This document shows, piece after piece, positions 8,826 to 18,270 of a stretch of 64,000 nt of DNA (positions are counted from its first letter, which is position 1; each line of letters opens with the position of its first letter). The DNA is from Palsa-504 sp963808615 (GTDB taxonomy: Bacteria > Actinomycetota > Actinomycetes > Streptosporangiales > Streptosporangiaceae), in NCBI GenBank assembly GCA_963808615.1, contig CAWEGV010000002.1, positions 193,506 to 257,505 of the forward strand. Reading direction: 5' to 3'. The notes under the pieces were generated by a model. That model was given only the letters and a program-made list of their open reading frames with translations, did not search any database and was not told where the DNA came from. A program made the translations under genes and the position numbers.

Positions 8826-10097
8826 CTAATCACCGACTGGGAGGATCCGCGGTGGCTCGCGCAGCACCTGGGCGGCCAGCGACCGGGCGCGCCGCAGGTT
8901 CTTGCCGCTGATCGTCACCTCGGCTAGCACGGTCGCGAACGTGTTGTCGCGGCCGGCAACGTCCTGGCCGATCTCGCCGAAGATGTCCACCTCGACTCCT
9001 AGGTTGCCCTCGGGGGTGACAGCCGCAAACGGCAGGCCAGCCAATCGGCCTGTTGCCGGGGCGTACACGATGGAGTTAACCACCGCGCACCGGGGCTTAC
9101 GGCTCGGCTTGAGCGTCTGGGGCAGGTCAAGGCTGCTGCGAAGCTGGGCCTCGATCAGGTCGACGCCCCACACCGCCTCGACCATCTGGTGGATCCGCGT
9201 GCCACCCATCCGGGAGTTCACCTCGACCACGCGCGGGCCGCGGCTGGTGCATTTGCCCTCCACCTGCAGCACCCCGCGGCGGAACCCGAACGCTTTAACT
9301 GTCTGCACGCTCAGATCGACCAGCCCGGCCACGGCCTTCTTGTTGTGGTCAGCCGGCAGGTGCAAGCCGGTCTCCTGGAACGAGGGTTCGGCGGTCGGCC
9401 AGTTCTGCGACACGCTGGAGAACACGCACTCGCCGTCCTGCATGACCAGATCGACGTCGAACTCCACCCCGTCCAGGTACTGCTCCAGGAGCAGGTCGCT
9501 GCCAGCGCGGAAGATCGTGTTGTACTCAGGGGTCACGACCGCGCGGACGAGCTTGTACACCCCGGGCAGCGACTCGAAGCCGTCAACCCGGACGCACCCC
9601 ATTGACTCCGCGCCGAACTCCGGCTTGACGACAGCGGGAAACCCCACCTCGGCGGCGGCGGCGAACAGCTCATCCAGGGATCGGACCCGCAGAGCCTTCG
9701 GTGTCGGCAGCCCTAGCCGCGCGGACAGCTCGCGGGTACGGACCTTGCTGCGCGCCGAGTCGACCACCTCAGGCGGGTTGCCCGGCAGCCCCAGCGCCGC
9801 GGCTACCCGCGCCGCTTCAGACGCGGAGTCCTCCCAGAACGTCAGCACACCATCGGCCCGCACGCCCGAACGCTCCAAGGCGCCGAGGATCGCTGCGGCA
9901 TCCACGTCCGGGTCACCGCTGAACGGCGTTGCCACCCACCGTGTCCCGGCGATCTGGCCTGCGAGCGACTCCGACCAGTGCCCTGGCTCCTCGACGATCA
10001 CCAGGCGCGCGCCCAGCCTGGCCAGCCGCTCGTAGTAGCGGCGCTTGCCCTCGTAACCGGCCCCGACCACGACCACGGTGGGCCCGTCGATGGTCAT
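8826..10097 (-). CDS. ATP-grasp ligase (amino-acid/dipeptide ligase-like)
   Basis: A 423-residue ATP-grasp enzyme. The N-terminal part starts VVVVGAGYEGKRRYYERLARLG. The ATP-binding Lys is in AVVKPEFGAESMG, the hinge is LLEQYLDGVEFDVDLV, and the metal-binding motif is VVEVNSRMGGTRIH. The layout resembles carnosine-synthase and L-amino-acid ligase relatives, which join an amino acid to a second amine through an acyl phosphate. It starts inside the stop of the MFS gene (ATGA overlap at 10094-10097), so the two are translationally coupled. The inferred job is to make a small ligated product that the MFS partner exports. Substrates are not predictable. Confidence 0.85.
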   Translation of the reverse strand: MTIDGPTVVVVGAGYEGKRRYYERLARLGARLVIVEEPGHWSESLAGQIAGTRWVATPFSGDPDVDAAAILGALERSGVRADGVLTFWEDSASEAARVAAALGLPGNPPEVVDSARSKVRTRELSARLGLPTPKALRVRSLDELFAAAAEVGFPAVVKPEFGAESMGCVRVDGFESLPGVYKLVRAVVTPEYNTIFRAGSDLLLEQYLDGVEFDVDLVMQDGECVFSSVSQNWPTAEPSFQETGLHLPADHNKKAVAGLVDLSVQTVKAFGFRRGVLQVEGKCTSRGPRVVEVNSRMGGTRIHQMVEAVWGVDLIEAQLRSSLDLPQTLKPSRKPRCAVVNSIVYAPATGRLAGLPFAAVTPEGNLGVEVDIFGEIGQDVAGRDNTFATVLAEVTISGKNLRRARSLAAQVLREPPRILPVGD

Positions 10098-11773
10098 GCC
10101 TCGCTCCAGCGCGGGTCGTCCACCACCGCCGTCTCACCCGGCGGAACCTGCACTCCAGGCGCGGTGCTGCTCAGATCGAGCGCGGGCCGTAGGCCTGGCG
10201 CCGCCTCCAGGGCGCCGAGCAGCGCGTCGCCTTCCACGCGGAGCAACGTCGTGTCCATCTCCGTGGTCACGGTGGCGTTGCGGGGGGCCTGGTCGAGCAG
10301 GCCGCGCTCGCCAAAGCTGTCGCCAGGACCCAGATGCACCACGGCCTTGCCATCTCTGTGCACCGCGACGCGGCCATCCACCACGGCATAGAAGGCGTGC
10401 GCCGGAGCCCCCTGCACCACGACGTCAATCCCCGGTGGCAGTGGGCAGAACTGGGCGGCCGAGGCGAGCTGCTCCAGCACGATCTGCGGCACGCCCGCTG
10501 TGACCGGAAGGCCTCGCAGGACCGTCACCCGGGAGGCGAGCGCGTCGGCGCTCCGCGCGTTGAGCGCATCGAGCCCGCGCAGGCCCAGACGGCACAGCAG
10601 GGTGACCGCCACGGCGACGCCGCCGAGGATCAGCAGGCTGGCCCGCAAGGATGTAGCGGTCACCAGAACCGACGCCAGCACTGCGCCAGCGATCGTCGCG
10701 GCCACTGACACGGCGTCGAAGATCCCGATCACCCGCCCGAGCGCCTCGCGCGGGGCGATTCGCGCCAGTGCCGTCTCGCCGACCACCTCGCAGGAGACGA
10801 GGCCGGCGTTTCCGATCACGGTGACTGCCAGCGCGATCGTCAGCACCTGGACGCCGGCGTAGGCGAGCTGGGTGGCGCAGGCCAGCAAGCCGGTGACGAC
10901 GACGATCAGGGATACCCGCCTGTCTGTGGACAGTCGGCCGTTGACCAGCGCGCTCACCAATCCGCCGGCGCCCGCGGCCGTCAGCAGGACACCGTAGCCG
11001 CCGTTTCCGAGGCCAAGTGAGTGCGTGGCGTACACCACGAGCTGCACCGTCTGGGCTCCGTAGGTGAATTCGACCATCGCTACGATCACGATCAGCCACG
11101 GCGCGAATGCAGTTGCCCGCACCGTCCGCAGACCCCCGGCCAGCTGGGCAACCCCGGACGCACGCCCGCGGGCCGGAGCCGTGTCGGCGCGCATCGTCGA
11201 GATCAGCAGCGCGGAGATGGCGAATGTCGCCCCGTTGGCCAGGAATGCGACCCAGGCGGGGGCCACTGCGAGCAGGATCGCGCCAATAGCCGGGCCGATG
11301 AGGATGCCGAGATCCTGGACCGTGTGCAGCAGCGCGTTTGCCGGACCGAGGCGGCCCTCACCGACTAGACGCGGGAGGAGCGCCATCGTCGCCGGTCGCT
11401 CCGCGCAGCCCGCGGCCGAGGCCAGGGCGGTGAACGCGATGACCAGCGCTACCGGGCCAGCGCTGGCGGCCGTCGCAGCCAAGGCAGCCATGACCAGCAC
11501 ACGCAGGACGTCACCGGCCAGCAAGACGGCGCGCCGCCGATACCGGTCGGCGATGGTCCCCCCGAACGGGCCGAGCAGCACGTACGGCACAAGTCGGCAG
11601 ATCGTGGCGGCACCGACCCAGACGGCCGAGTGGGTGGCGCTATACACGTATCCGAGCAGCGCGGCGTTGTACAGCCAGTTACCGATCTGCGAAGCGGCGC
11701 TGGCCCCGATCAGCGCGCGGGCAGCGGGAATCGCCAGGACGTCTCGATACGCCCGGGCAGTCGGCTCAGCCAT
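10094..11773 (-). CDS. MFS transporter fused to a cyclic-nucleotide-binding domain
   Basis: A 559-residue fusion. Residues 1-410 are a major facilitator carrier with about 12 hydrophobic helices and the loop-2/3 motif GGTIADRYRRR, typical of drug-exporter types. Residues 428-535 are a cNMP-binding beta barrel. The phosphate-binding cassette GDSFGERGLLDQAPRNATV keeps the Gly-Glu pair and the Arg expected for cAMP or cGMP phosphate contact. The gene lies 39 bp downstream of a predicted adenylate cyclase and overlaps the ATP-grasp ligase by 4 bp. The inferred role is export of a product under direct cyclic-nucleotide control. Confidence 0.88.
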   Translation of the reverse strand: MAEPTARAYRDVLAIPAARALIGASAASQIGNWLYNAALLGYVYSATHSAVWVGAATICRLVPYVLLGPFGGTIADRYRRRAVLLAGDVLRVLVMAALAATAASAGPVALVIAFTALASAAGCAERPATMALLPRLVGEGRLGPANALLHTVQDLGILIGPAIGAILLAVAPAWVAFLANGATFAISALLISTMRADTAPARGRASGVAQLAGGLRTVRATAFAPWLIVIVAMVEFTYGAQTVQLVVYATHSLGLGNGGYGVLLTAAGAGGLVSALVNGRLSTDRRVSLIVVVTGLLACATQLAYAGVQVLTIALAVTVIGNAGLVSCEVVGETALARIAPREALGRVIGIFDAVSVAATIAGAVLASVLVTATSLRASLLILGGVAVAVTLLCRLGLRGLDALNARSADALASRVTVLRGLPVTAGVPQIVLEQLASAAQFCPLPPGIDVVVQGAPAHAFYAVVDGRVAVHRDGKAVVHLGPGDSFGERGLLDQAPRNATVTTEMDTTLLRVEGDALLGALEAAPGLRPALDLSSTAPGVQVPPGETAVVDDPRWSEA

Positions 11774-11812
11774 CGCCTGCCGCTGCGGTTTGCTCCGGCC
11801 CGGGTGCCGTCA

Positions 11813-14800
11813 TCATCGGGCCTTGATCCGTGATTCTGTGCGGGACAGGTCAGCGGCGCGGCCCAGCAACGGCTGGCAGCCCAGCCGCTCAGCGATGTCG
11901 CGAGCTTCGCCGATCGCGGCCCCGGCGGCATCGTGGTCCTCCATGCGGAGCAGGTAATCGGCGTGATCGAGCAGCCCGTGAGCGAGATGGTATGGGGTGG
12001 ACTGCTGGCGCAGGCCGGCGATCGCGGCCGTGAATGCCGGGCCGGCGGCCGGATCGCCGTCCCGGGCGGTGAGCCTGACCCGGGCCAGGTCGCGTTCGGC
12101 GCGCTGCATGGGGACCAGCTGACCGCCCGGGTAGCCGTCCAGCAGGGCCAGCAGTTCGCGGGTGGTGGCGGTGTCGGCCAGGTGGTGGGCGGCGCGGGCG
12201 GCCAGCGGCCACGCCCACCGCAGGTACTCGGCGCTGATCCCCATGACGCCAGCCTGATCGAGGGCAGTGCGGGCGTGGCGAAGCGCGGCGGTGAGCTGGC
12301 GGCGGGCGGCGGCGGTGAACGCCTCCGCGACCGCGATGAGCGCCTGATCCTGGGGGTCTTCGGTGGCCCGCAGGTCGTCCAGCCCGGCCAGGGCCGCCTG
12401 GGCGGCGGGAACCTCGCCACGAAGCGCCGCCAGCCAGGCCCGGCAGCAGACCAGGAACTCGATTCCGGCCAGGCCGTCGGCGTCGAGGGCCTGGGCCAGC
12501 TCAGCGTCGGCGGCGTCCCAGTCGCCGGTCATCAGCAGCGCCTGGGCCAGGTTCTCGACCGCGACCGCGAGCAGGGTGCGGGCGCCGACCCGGCGCAGCT
12601 GGGCGACGGCGGCGCGGGCGGCCTCCGCGCCGGCGGCCGGGTCGGTACCGGTCACCGCGTCGGCCAGGTTGAGCAGCGCACGGCCCAGAGCCAGGCTGTC
12701 GTCGGCCTGCCCGGCCAGCCGGGCGGCCTCCCGGAAATAGGCAGCCGCCTCCGGTCTCCGCCCGACGTGGCCGTAGCTGATCCCGCGGGTGGTGAACAGG
12801 CTGGCCAGAGTGGCGTCATCCACGGGCAGGTCCTGGCCCAGGGCCAGGGCCTCGTCGGACAGCGCGTTCGCGGCGGGTGATCCGGCGTGTACTTCAAGCG
12901 CCGCCATTTCTCTCATGGCCCGGACGGTGTCGGCGTCCGGGTCGGCCCGCAGCACAGCCAGGGCGGCGGTGAGTTGCTCCCGTGCCTCGCCATACCGGCC
13001 CCACTGGCGCAACGCCTCCCCGGCGATCACCTGGGCGCGGGCAGCCGAGCGGGCATCGCCGCCCTGCCGGTACAGCTCCCCGGCCTGGCCAACCCGCTCG
13101 ACCGCCGCGGCGTAATCGGCTGTGGTGAGGGCGGCCTGCGCAGCGTATTCCCACAACGCCGCGGCGGCCGTTTGCTGCCCGTCGACGGCATCGGCCTGGG
13201 TCAGCTGGGCGGCGGCAGAGTAGCTAGCGGCGGCCAGCGCCGGGGCCCCGGTCCGGTCGGCTCGCTCGGCAGCGCGGGTGAGCGCGGCGATCGCCTGGGC
13301 GCGGATTTCCCTGGCGTGAGGGGCATCTGGAATCGCCTCCAGCGCGTCGAGGTAGTGCCGGGCGATCACCTCGGCCACTTCCTCGCCGTCGCCGGGGAAG
13401 ACCGCGCGCAGGTGAGCGGCGACCTTCAGGTGCCGCTCCTTGCGGTCCCGGCGCGACAGGGTGTCGTAGGCGACCTGCCGCAGCATCTCCTGGGCGAACC
13501 CATAGCTGCCCTTTTCCGGCGACAGCGGGTCGGCGGACACGGTGAACACCTCGCGGCGCACCAGCTCGGCCAGCGCCGCGCGCACCACGGGTTCCTCCTG
13601 CCCGGAGACCGCGGTCAGGGCCTCGGCCGGGAAGGTGGTGCCCAGCACCGCCGCGTCGGCCACCAGCCGCCGCACCCCGGGGTCCAGGGCATCGAGCCGG
13701 GCGGCCAGCAGCGCGTGCAGGCTGTCCGGCACGGCCAGCTCGCCGACGTCCCCGGTCAGCCGGTAAACCCCCTCGACCGGCTGCACGATGTCCCGGTCAA
13801 CCAGCGACCGCACCGTCTCCACCGCGAACAGCGGGATCCCCTGCGCCTGGGCGGTAATCTTCGCCCGCGCCGCCGCCGGCATCCCCGGTACCAGCGCATC
13901 CACCAGCGCCTCCATCGACGCCCCGTCCAGCGGGTCCAGCGTCAGCGCGGTTCGGTTCCGGCCGGTGCCGAAGCCCGGGCGGGCCTGGCCCAGCTCCGGG
14001 CGGGCGAACACCAGTACGTACACCGGCAGGTCCCGCGCCCAGTCGACCAGGTAGTCCAGGAAGTCCAGCAGCCCCGCATCGGCGTGCTGGGCATCCTCCA
14101 CCAGCAGCACCACCGGGAGCTCGGCCGCCAGCCGCTCGAAGAACAGCCGCCACCCGGCAAACAGCTCCTCCCGCGACAAGGCCCCCCCGGCATCCCCGTC
14201 AGCCGCCACGCCGAGCAGCCGACCCAACCGCACCCCCACATAGGCGCGCTCACCAGGGTCCGTCATGTACCGGGCCAGACCCTCGGCCAGCTTGCCCGCG
14301 ACCACGTCCGCGGAGTCTTCCTCGGCGATGCCCAGCCGCTGCCGGACGATCTGCGCCAGGGCCCAGAACGAGACGCCTTCCCCGTAGGACAAGCACCGGC
14401 CCCGGTGCCACCACATCTGCGCCTTGAGCCCGTCGGCGTACTTCTCGAACTCCCAGCCCAGCCGCGACTTGCCCACCCCGGCCGGCCCGGACACCAGCAC
14501 CAGCCGCGGCACCCGCCGGTCCGCCGCCGCATGAAACAAATCCTTGACCGTCCGCAGCTCCGCATCCCGCCCGGTCAGCGGCGCCTCCAGCCCATCCACC
14601 CGCTGGCTCCCGCCCACCGCCGACAACACCCGGGTCGCCCGCCACAACTGCACCGGCCCGGCCTTCCCCTTCAGCGCATGCTCCCCGGCATCAGCAAACC
14701 CGATCGCGCTGCCAGTCAGCCGCTGCGTCGCCCCGTCGGCCAGCACCCAACCCGGCTCGGCCGCCGCCTGCACCCGCGACGCCGTATTGACCGCATCGCC

Positions 14801-15394
14801 CGCGACCATCCCCTCGCCGACCGCGGCCAAGGTCACCGCCACCTCGCCGGTCACCACCCCGGCCCGGGCGGCCAGCCCCGGCAGTCCTACCTCGGCCCCC
14901 AGCTCGGCCACCGCGCTCACCAGGTCCAGCGCGGCCCGGACGGCCCGTTCCGCGTCTCCCTCGGTGGCGGCCGGGGTGCCCCAGACCGCCATCACCGCAT
15001 CCCCGATGAACTTCTCCACCACCCCGCCGTACCGGGTGATCACCGTCCGGGCCACCGCGAAGTACTGCGACAGCAGCTCGCGGACCGCCTCAGGATCTCG
15101 CGCCTCCGACAGCGGGGTGAACCCGACCACATCACAGAACAGCACCGAGCACACCCGCCGCTCCGCCGCCGGCTCCGGGCCCGGCCCCGAACCCGCCGCC
15201 GCCGAGGCCGGTGTCGGCACAGCCACAGGTGGTACCGCCGCGATATCGGTAAGCGCGAAGCCGCAGACGCGACAGAAACGCTTACCGGGAGTAAACGGCG
15301 CACCGCACCCTGGGCAGCCGCCCACCGGCGCGCCGCAATCCGCGCAGAACCGATCGCCCTCCTCCAGCGTCGCACCGCACCGTCCACACCCCAC
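11813..15394 (-). CDS. Adenylate cyclase / AAA ATPase / TPR signalling protein
   Basis: 1193 residues. A double zinc ribbon (3-44) is followed by a class III cyclase domain (about 78-255), an AAA/NACHT-like ATPase with Walker A GPAGVGKSR (303-311) and VVLLVEDAQHADAGLLDFL as Walker B, and then a long TPR region. The cyclase metal residues D88 and D132, the adenine-specifying pair K128 and D200, and the transition-state residues N203 and R207 are all present, so it is predicted to make cAMP. The following gene has a cNMP-binding domain. The start matches the truncated paralogue at the left edge. What activates the ATPase/TPR part is unknown. Confidence 0.9.
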   Translation of the reverse strand: MGCGRCGATLEEGDRFCADCGAPVGGCPGCGAPFTPGKRFCRVCGFALTDIAAVPPVAVPTPASAAAGSGPGPEPAAERRVCSVLFCDVVGFTPLSEARDPEAVRELLSQYFAVARTVITRYGGVVEKFIGDAVMAVWGTPAATEGDAERAVRAALDLVSAVAELGAEVGLPGLAARAGVVTGEVAVTLAAVGEGMVAGDAVNTASRVQAAAEPGWVLADGATQRLTGSAIGFADAGEHALKGKAGPVQLWRATRVLSAVGGSQRVDGLEAPLTGRDAELRTVKDLFHAAADRRVPRLVLVSGPAGVGKSRLGWEFEKYADGLKAQMWWHRGRCLSYGEGVSFWALAQIVRQRLGIAEEDSADVVAGKLAEGLARYMTDPGERAYVGVRLGRLLGVAADGDAGGALSREELFAGWRLFFERLAAELPVVLLVEDAQHADAGLLDFLDYLVDWARDLPVYVLVFARPELGQARPGFGTGRNRTALTLDPLDGASMEALVDALVPGMPAAARAKITAQAQGIPLFAVETVRSLVDRDIVQPVEGVYRLTGDVGELAVPDSLHALLAARLDALDPGVRRLVADAAVLGTTFPAEALTAVSGQEEPVVRAALAELVRREVFTVSADPLSPEKGSYGFAQEMLRQVAYDTLSRRDRKERHLKVAAHLRAVFPGDGEEVAEVIARHYLDALEAIPDAPHAREIRAQAIAALTRAAERADRTGAPALAAASYSAAAQLTQADAVDGQQTAAAALWEYAAQAALTTADYAAAVERVGQAGELYRQGGDARSAARAQVIAGEALRQWGRYGEAREQLTAALAVLRADPDADTVRAMREMAALEVHAGSPAANALSDEALALGQDLPVDDATLASLFTTRGISYGHVGRRPEAAAYFREAARLAGQADDSLALGRALLNLADAVTGTDPAAGAEAARAAVAQLRRVGARTLLAVAVENLAQALLMTGDWDAADAELAQALDADGLAGIEFLVCCRAWLAALRGEVPAAQAALAGLDDLRATEDPQDQALIAVAEAFTAAARRQLTAALRHARTALDQAGVMGISAEYLRWAWPLAARAAHHLADTATTRELLALLDGYPGGQLVPMQRAERDLARVRLTARDGDPAAGPAFTAAIAGLRQQSTPYHLAHGLLDHADYLLRMEDHDAAGAAIGEARDIAERLGCQPLLGRAADLSRTESRIKAR

Positions 15395-15679
15395 GCAACG
15401 CTCCCCACGCCCGGCACGTTAACCCTGGTCAAACCTGCATGTAACCGACATTGTAGGTCCTGGCCGCTCAGCCGGTAATAGCTCCAGAGATCCGCAGGGG
15501 TTTCTTTGTCTTGCTAAAGGGCTCAGCATTGATCGAGAGCCTTGGCCGTCGCAACGCCGAGGAGACCCCTAACCCCAGGACCATCCGGCCGCCGCATGAG
15601 CGTGTCAGGAATGCACGGATCGAGCGCATACAGCTCCCGGGTTGCCGGCAGCGTGCACCGGACCCAAGCACGTTCCGGC

Positions 15680-16093
15680 TCAGGCGAAGTCGGCCTCGGT
15701 GATGCCGTCGGCATGGCCGTCCGGCCACTGCACCAGCTCGATCCGGTAGCCGTCCGGGTCGGTGATCCAGCTGGTCCGCGGCCCGCTCTCGCCGGCGGGC
15801 AGTCCGGGCGGCTCAGCCACGATCCCCTGCGCGGCAAGATCGGCCACGGTCGCCTCCAGCGACTCGACCTTGATGACGAGATGGCTGATGCCGGTGCCGA
15901 GGTCGACCGCGCCCCTGGCCGCGTCGTAAACCAGCTCTATGGTGACGAAGCCGTCGCTCGGCAGCCGGAGCATGGTCAAGCTGCCGGACGCCGTCCCTTC
16001 CACGGTCCCGACGACCGTGTAGCCGAGGGCGGTGTAGAACGCGAGTGACCGCTCCAGATCGCTGACCCGCAGGCCGACGTGCAGGGTGCGCAC
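15680..16093 (-). CDS. VOC-family (glyoxalase-like) protein
   Basis: 137 residues with two beta-alpha-beta-beta-beta modules: LHVGLRVSDLERSLAFYTALGY at the start and HLVIKVESL followed by WITDPDGYRIELVQ at the end. His in LHVGL, Glu in VTIELV, His in ISHLVIK and Glu in YRIELVQ are the usual metal ligands, so a lyase or dioxygenase-type role is possible. GTG 16093 gives the typical family start. The open frame runs far upstream without other similarity. Substrate unknown. Confidence 0.8.
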   Translation of the reverse strand: MRTLHVGLRVSDLERSLAFYTALGYTVVGTVEGTASGSLTMLRLPSDGFVTIELVYDAARGAVDLGTGISHLVIKVESLEATVADLAAQGIVAEPPGLPAGESGPRTSWITDPDGYRIELVQWPDGHADGITEADFA

Positions 16094-16471
16094 AGCGGGC
16101 AACTCTAGTCGACTGTGAGTCAGGCCGAACCCTGGTGGAGGGCCTCCTGTGCAGCGTCCCCGCCATGTCGACGAGGACCAGCCAGTTACCCGGCGAGCCC
16201 CGGGTTCGGGTCTTTGCGGCCGGACAGCCGAAAGGACGACCAGTTTGGCCAGGCCGGCGAATGGTAGCCGCCTTAGGGCCTTATCCCGGAGACCCCGTCC
16301 GATGGGAGGGCGAAATGGCTTGGGTTGGGTTTGCCGCCCGGCGCCGGATCTTGCCGCCGGAGACAGCCTGTGCCCGATGCGGACACGCCGATACATTTCA
16401 CTTCAGGAAGCCGCATCTCGGAGCGCGATCCGTGCAGCTCATAGGGCTTTGCTCTCCGCCCTGCGGGCGGG
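16094..16471. other. Intergenic, no gene recognised
   Basis: This lies between the two VOC genes. Open frames here have no recognisable protein signature and no good ribosome-binding site. The right part leads into the VOC remnant at 16472. Confidence 0.5.
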
Positions 16472-16534
16472 ATACGGTTGGTCGTCATGGCCGATCCTGT
16501 GGGCAGCGAGTTCTGTGTGCTGAGGCCGCGATGA
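16472..16534 (+). pseudogene. C-terminal remnant of a VOC gene
   Basis: The frame reads VVMADPVGSEFCVLRPR and stops at 16532-16534. It repeats the C-terminal signature VLADPEGNEFCVL that occurs twice in the next gene. The stop codon overlaps the next ATG (ATGA). It appears to be the tail of a deleted tandem VOC copy, and its overlap may once have coupled the two genes. Confidence 0.6.
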
Positions 16535-17253
16535 CGCTCAAGCTCGCCACCTTGACGTGGGATGCGTCCGAGCCGTTGCGTCTGGCCAGGTTCTGGGCCA
16601 CGGCGCTGGACTGGGAGATCTCCGGCGAGACGGACGACATTGTCGGCCTGGTGCCGACGGACGGGACCGGTTTCACGTTCGATTTCGCTCCTGGGGCGGG
16701 GAAGGAGGCCGGAAGGAACCGGATCCATCTCGACCTGAGCAGCCGGTCGGCCGAAGACCAGCACGCCACCGTGGCCCGTCTGACTGGCCTGGGCGCCAGC
16801 GAGATCGACATTGGTCAGGGGCCGGATGCCCCTCACGTCGTTCTGGCCGACCCGGAAGGCAACGAATTCTGCGTTCTGGAGCCGGGCAACAGGTTCGTCA
16901 CCTACGCGAGCCGTGTCGGGTCCCTGACGTGCGACGGCTCCCGTGCCGTGGGATACTTCTGGAGCCAGGCGCTGGGGTGGCCGCTGGTCTGGGACCAGGA
17001 CGGGGAGACCGCGATCCGCGCGCCGGACGGCGCGGGGCAGTTCATTACCTGGGGTCCGCCGCTTGCGCCGAAGCGTGGAAAGAACCGGCTGCATCTCGAC
17101 GTGGCGCCGCCGCCGGACGGGGACCAGAGGACCCAGGTGGAGCGGATCTTGTCGCTCGGCGCCAAGCGGATCGACGTCGGGCAAGGCGAGGTGCCGTGGG
17201 TCGTGTTGGCCGACCCCGATGACAACGAGTTCTGCGTCCTGACTCCGAGATAG
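16531..17253 (+). CDS. Tandem VOC-family protein
   Basis: A 240-residue protein with two similar glyoxalase-like domains, residues 1-118 and 119-240. Each ends in the pattern VVLADPxxNEFCVL. Each half begins with a segment about substrate-sized-pocket helices (ARFWATALDWEI, GYFWSQALGWPL). This family is widespread in actinobacteria without an assigned reaction. ATG 16531 overlaps the stop of the upstream remnant. No function is assigned. Confidence 0.85.
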   Translation: MTLKLATLTWDASEPLRLARFWATALDWEISGETDDIVGLVPTDGTGFTFDFAPGAGKEAGRNRIHLDLSSRSAEDQHATVARLTGLGASEIDIGQGPDAPHVVLADPEGNEFCVLEPGNRFVTYASRVGSLTCDGSRAVGYFWSQALGWPLVWDQDGETAIRAPDGAGQFITWGPPLAPKRGKNRLHLDVAPPPDGDQRTQVERILSLGAKRIDVGQGEVPWVVLADPDDNEFCVLTPR

Positions 17254-17329
17254 AGGCGCATCTGGGGGCTGCGCCGGGGCTCCGGTGCAGGCTCTGGTGA
17301 CGGCGTGCGTCGCGCGCTATGCCAGGATC

Positions 17330-17443
17330 ATGAGGTATCCCGACGGCGGCGGGCTGACCGCCGCAGACGGGCCCGCCGCGAGCGGTTGCGGCTGGCTGCC
17401 GCGGAGCTGATCGAGGCCGGGGCCAGCGACCGGCAATGCCGCT
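17330..17443 (+). pseudogene. IS630-type transposase N-terminal remnant
   Basis: ATG 17330 reads MRYPDGGGLTAAD. After a frame change it continues ARRERLRLAAAELIEAGASDRQ, the beginning of the helix-turn-helix region of IS630-family transposases. The rest of the transposase is absent and a group II intron fragment follows directly. Confidence 0.65.
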
Positions 17444-17617
17444 GATAAGTTCCGCCAGGCCGGCCACTACGTGGTGCGAAGGCTCCGCTCTTTGATGATC
17501 AAGAAGCGGGGCCGGACCCTGCGCGCAGGCCAGGCCCAGGCGTGGACCGGGGAGTGGTTCAACGGGCACGGCCTGTACCGGCTCCGCGGCACCATCCGCT
17601 ATCCGAAGGCAGCGTAA
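17444..17617 (+). pseudogene. Group II intron maturase, C-terminal fragment
   Basis: The 57-codon open stretch reads DKFRQAGHYVVRRLRSLMIK, followed by the segment RAGQAQAWTGEWFNGHGLYRLRGTIRYPKAA and a stop. This is the classical C-terminus of intron-encoded reverse transcriptase/maturases. The reverse-transcriptase domains are missing. It is followed at the expected distance by a domain V-like hairpin. Confidence 0.75.
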
Positions 17618-17690
17618 CCATGCCAGGAAGATCATCGGTAAGCCGTATGCGGGAAAACCGCACGTACGGATTGAAAGGGGGATGGGGAAA
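17618..17690 (+). ncRNA. Group II intron domain V remnant
   Basis: At 17641-17672 AGCCGTATGCGG pairs with CCGCACGTACGG around a GAAAA loop. This is the size and sequence style of catalytic domain V. It lies 24 bp after the maturase fragment, as in intact introns. With the 5' portion deleted it cannot splice. Confidence 0.65.
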
Positions 17691-17724
17691 CGGGCCGCTT
17701 GCGGCACCGCGCCCCTGACTACCA

Positions 17725-18270
17725 ATGACGGAAGGGGCAGTCAGCGGGCAGGCCCCGTCGACGCAGGTCACAGGGCGCCGTTTGCGGCTGGCGTCTCCGG
17801 CGATGGCGACGGTCCTGGCTGTCCTGGCGCTGATCCTGATGGCCGCCGTACTGGTGCTGACCGCCCTGGTCGGCCAGCTGTCGGTCCTGGGTGATGGGCC
17901 GCTTGTCCCCATCGTGGTGGTCTACGCGGCGGTGGGCTTCGTGGTGGCCCGCCGCGAGCCGGGCAATCCGATCGGCTGGATCCTGATCACTTTCATCCTG
18001 TTCTTCTTGCTGGCTGGCGTTGCCGGCGGGTATGCCGTGCTGTACTACCGGTTCGGTCACCACGGCCTGCCGCTGGCCCCGGTTGGCGTGGTAATGCAAG
18101 GGTTGTGGGCGCCCGCGGTGCTGTTGTTCCCGGTGGTGATCTTGCTGTTCCCGGACGGCAGGCTGGCGGCGCGGCGCTGGCGGTGGGTACTGCGGGCCTA
18201 TGCGGCGGCCGGAGCGACCGACCACGCGGCGGGCACGTGGGCGGCCACCATGTCCGGGCTGAAGCTGTAA
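17725..18270 (+). pseudogene. Membrane sensor-kinase-like protein, truncated
   Basis: The 181-residue frame has four or five hydrophobic helices and the phrases VVARREPGNPIGW and LLFPDGRLAARRWRW. Both are typical of the N-terminal membrane part of actinobacterial sensor histidine kinases and related receptors. After about residue 163 similarity stops and the sequence runs into an inverted fragment of another gene. The kinase half is absent. It could still make a small membrane protein but is best read as a deletion product. Confidence 0.6.

Noticed and set aside
12887..15478. Very long plus-strand ORF opposite the cyclase gene
   Set aside because: It is a GC-codon shadow: low-complexity Arg/Pro/Gly-rich translation with no motif, while the minus strand encodes recognisable domains.
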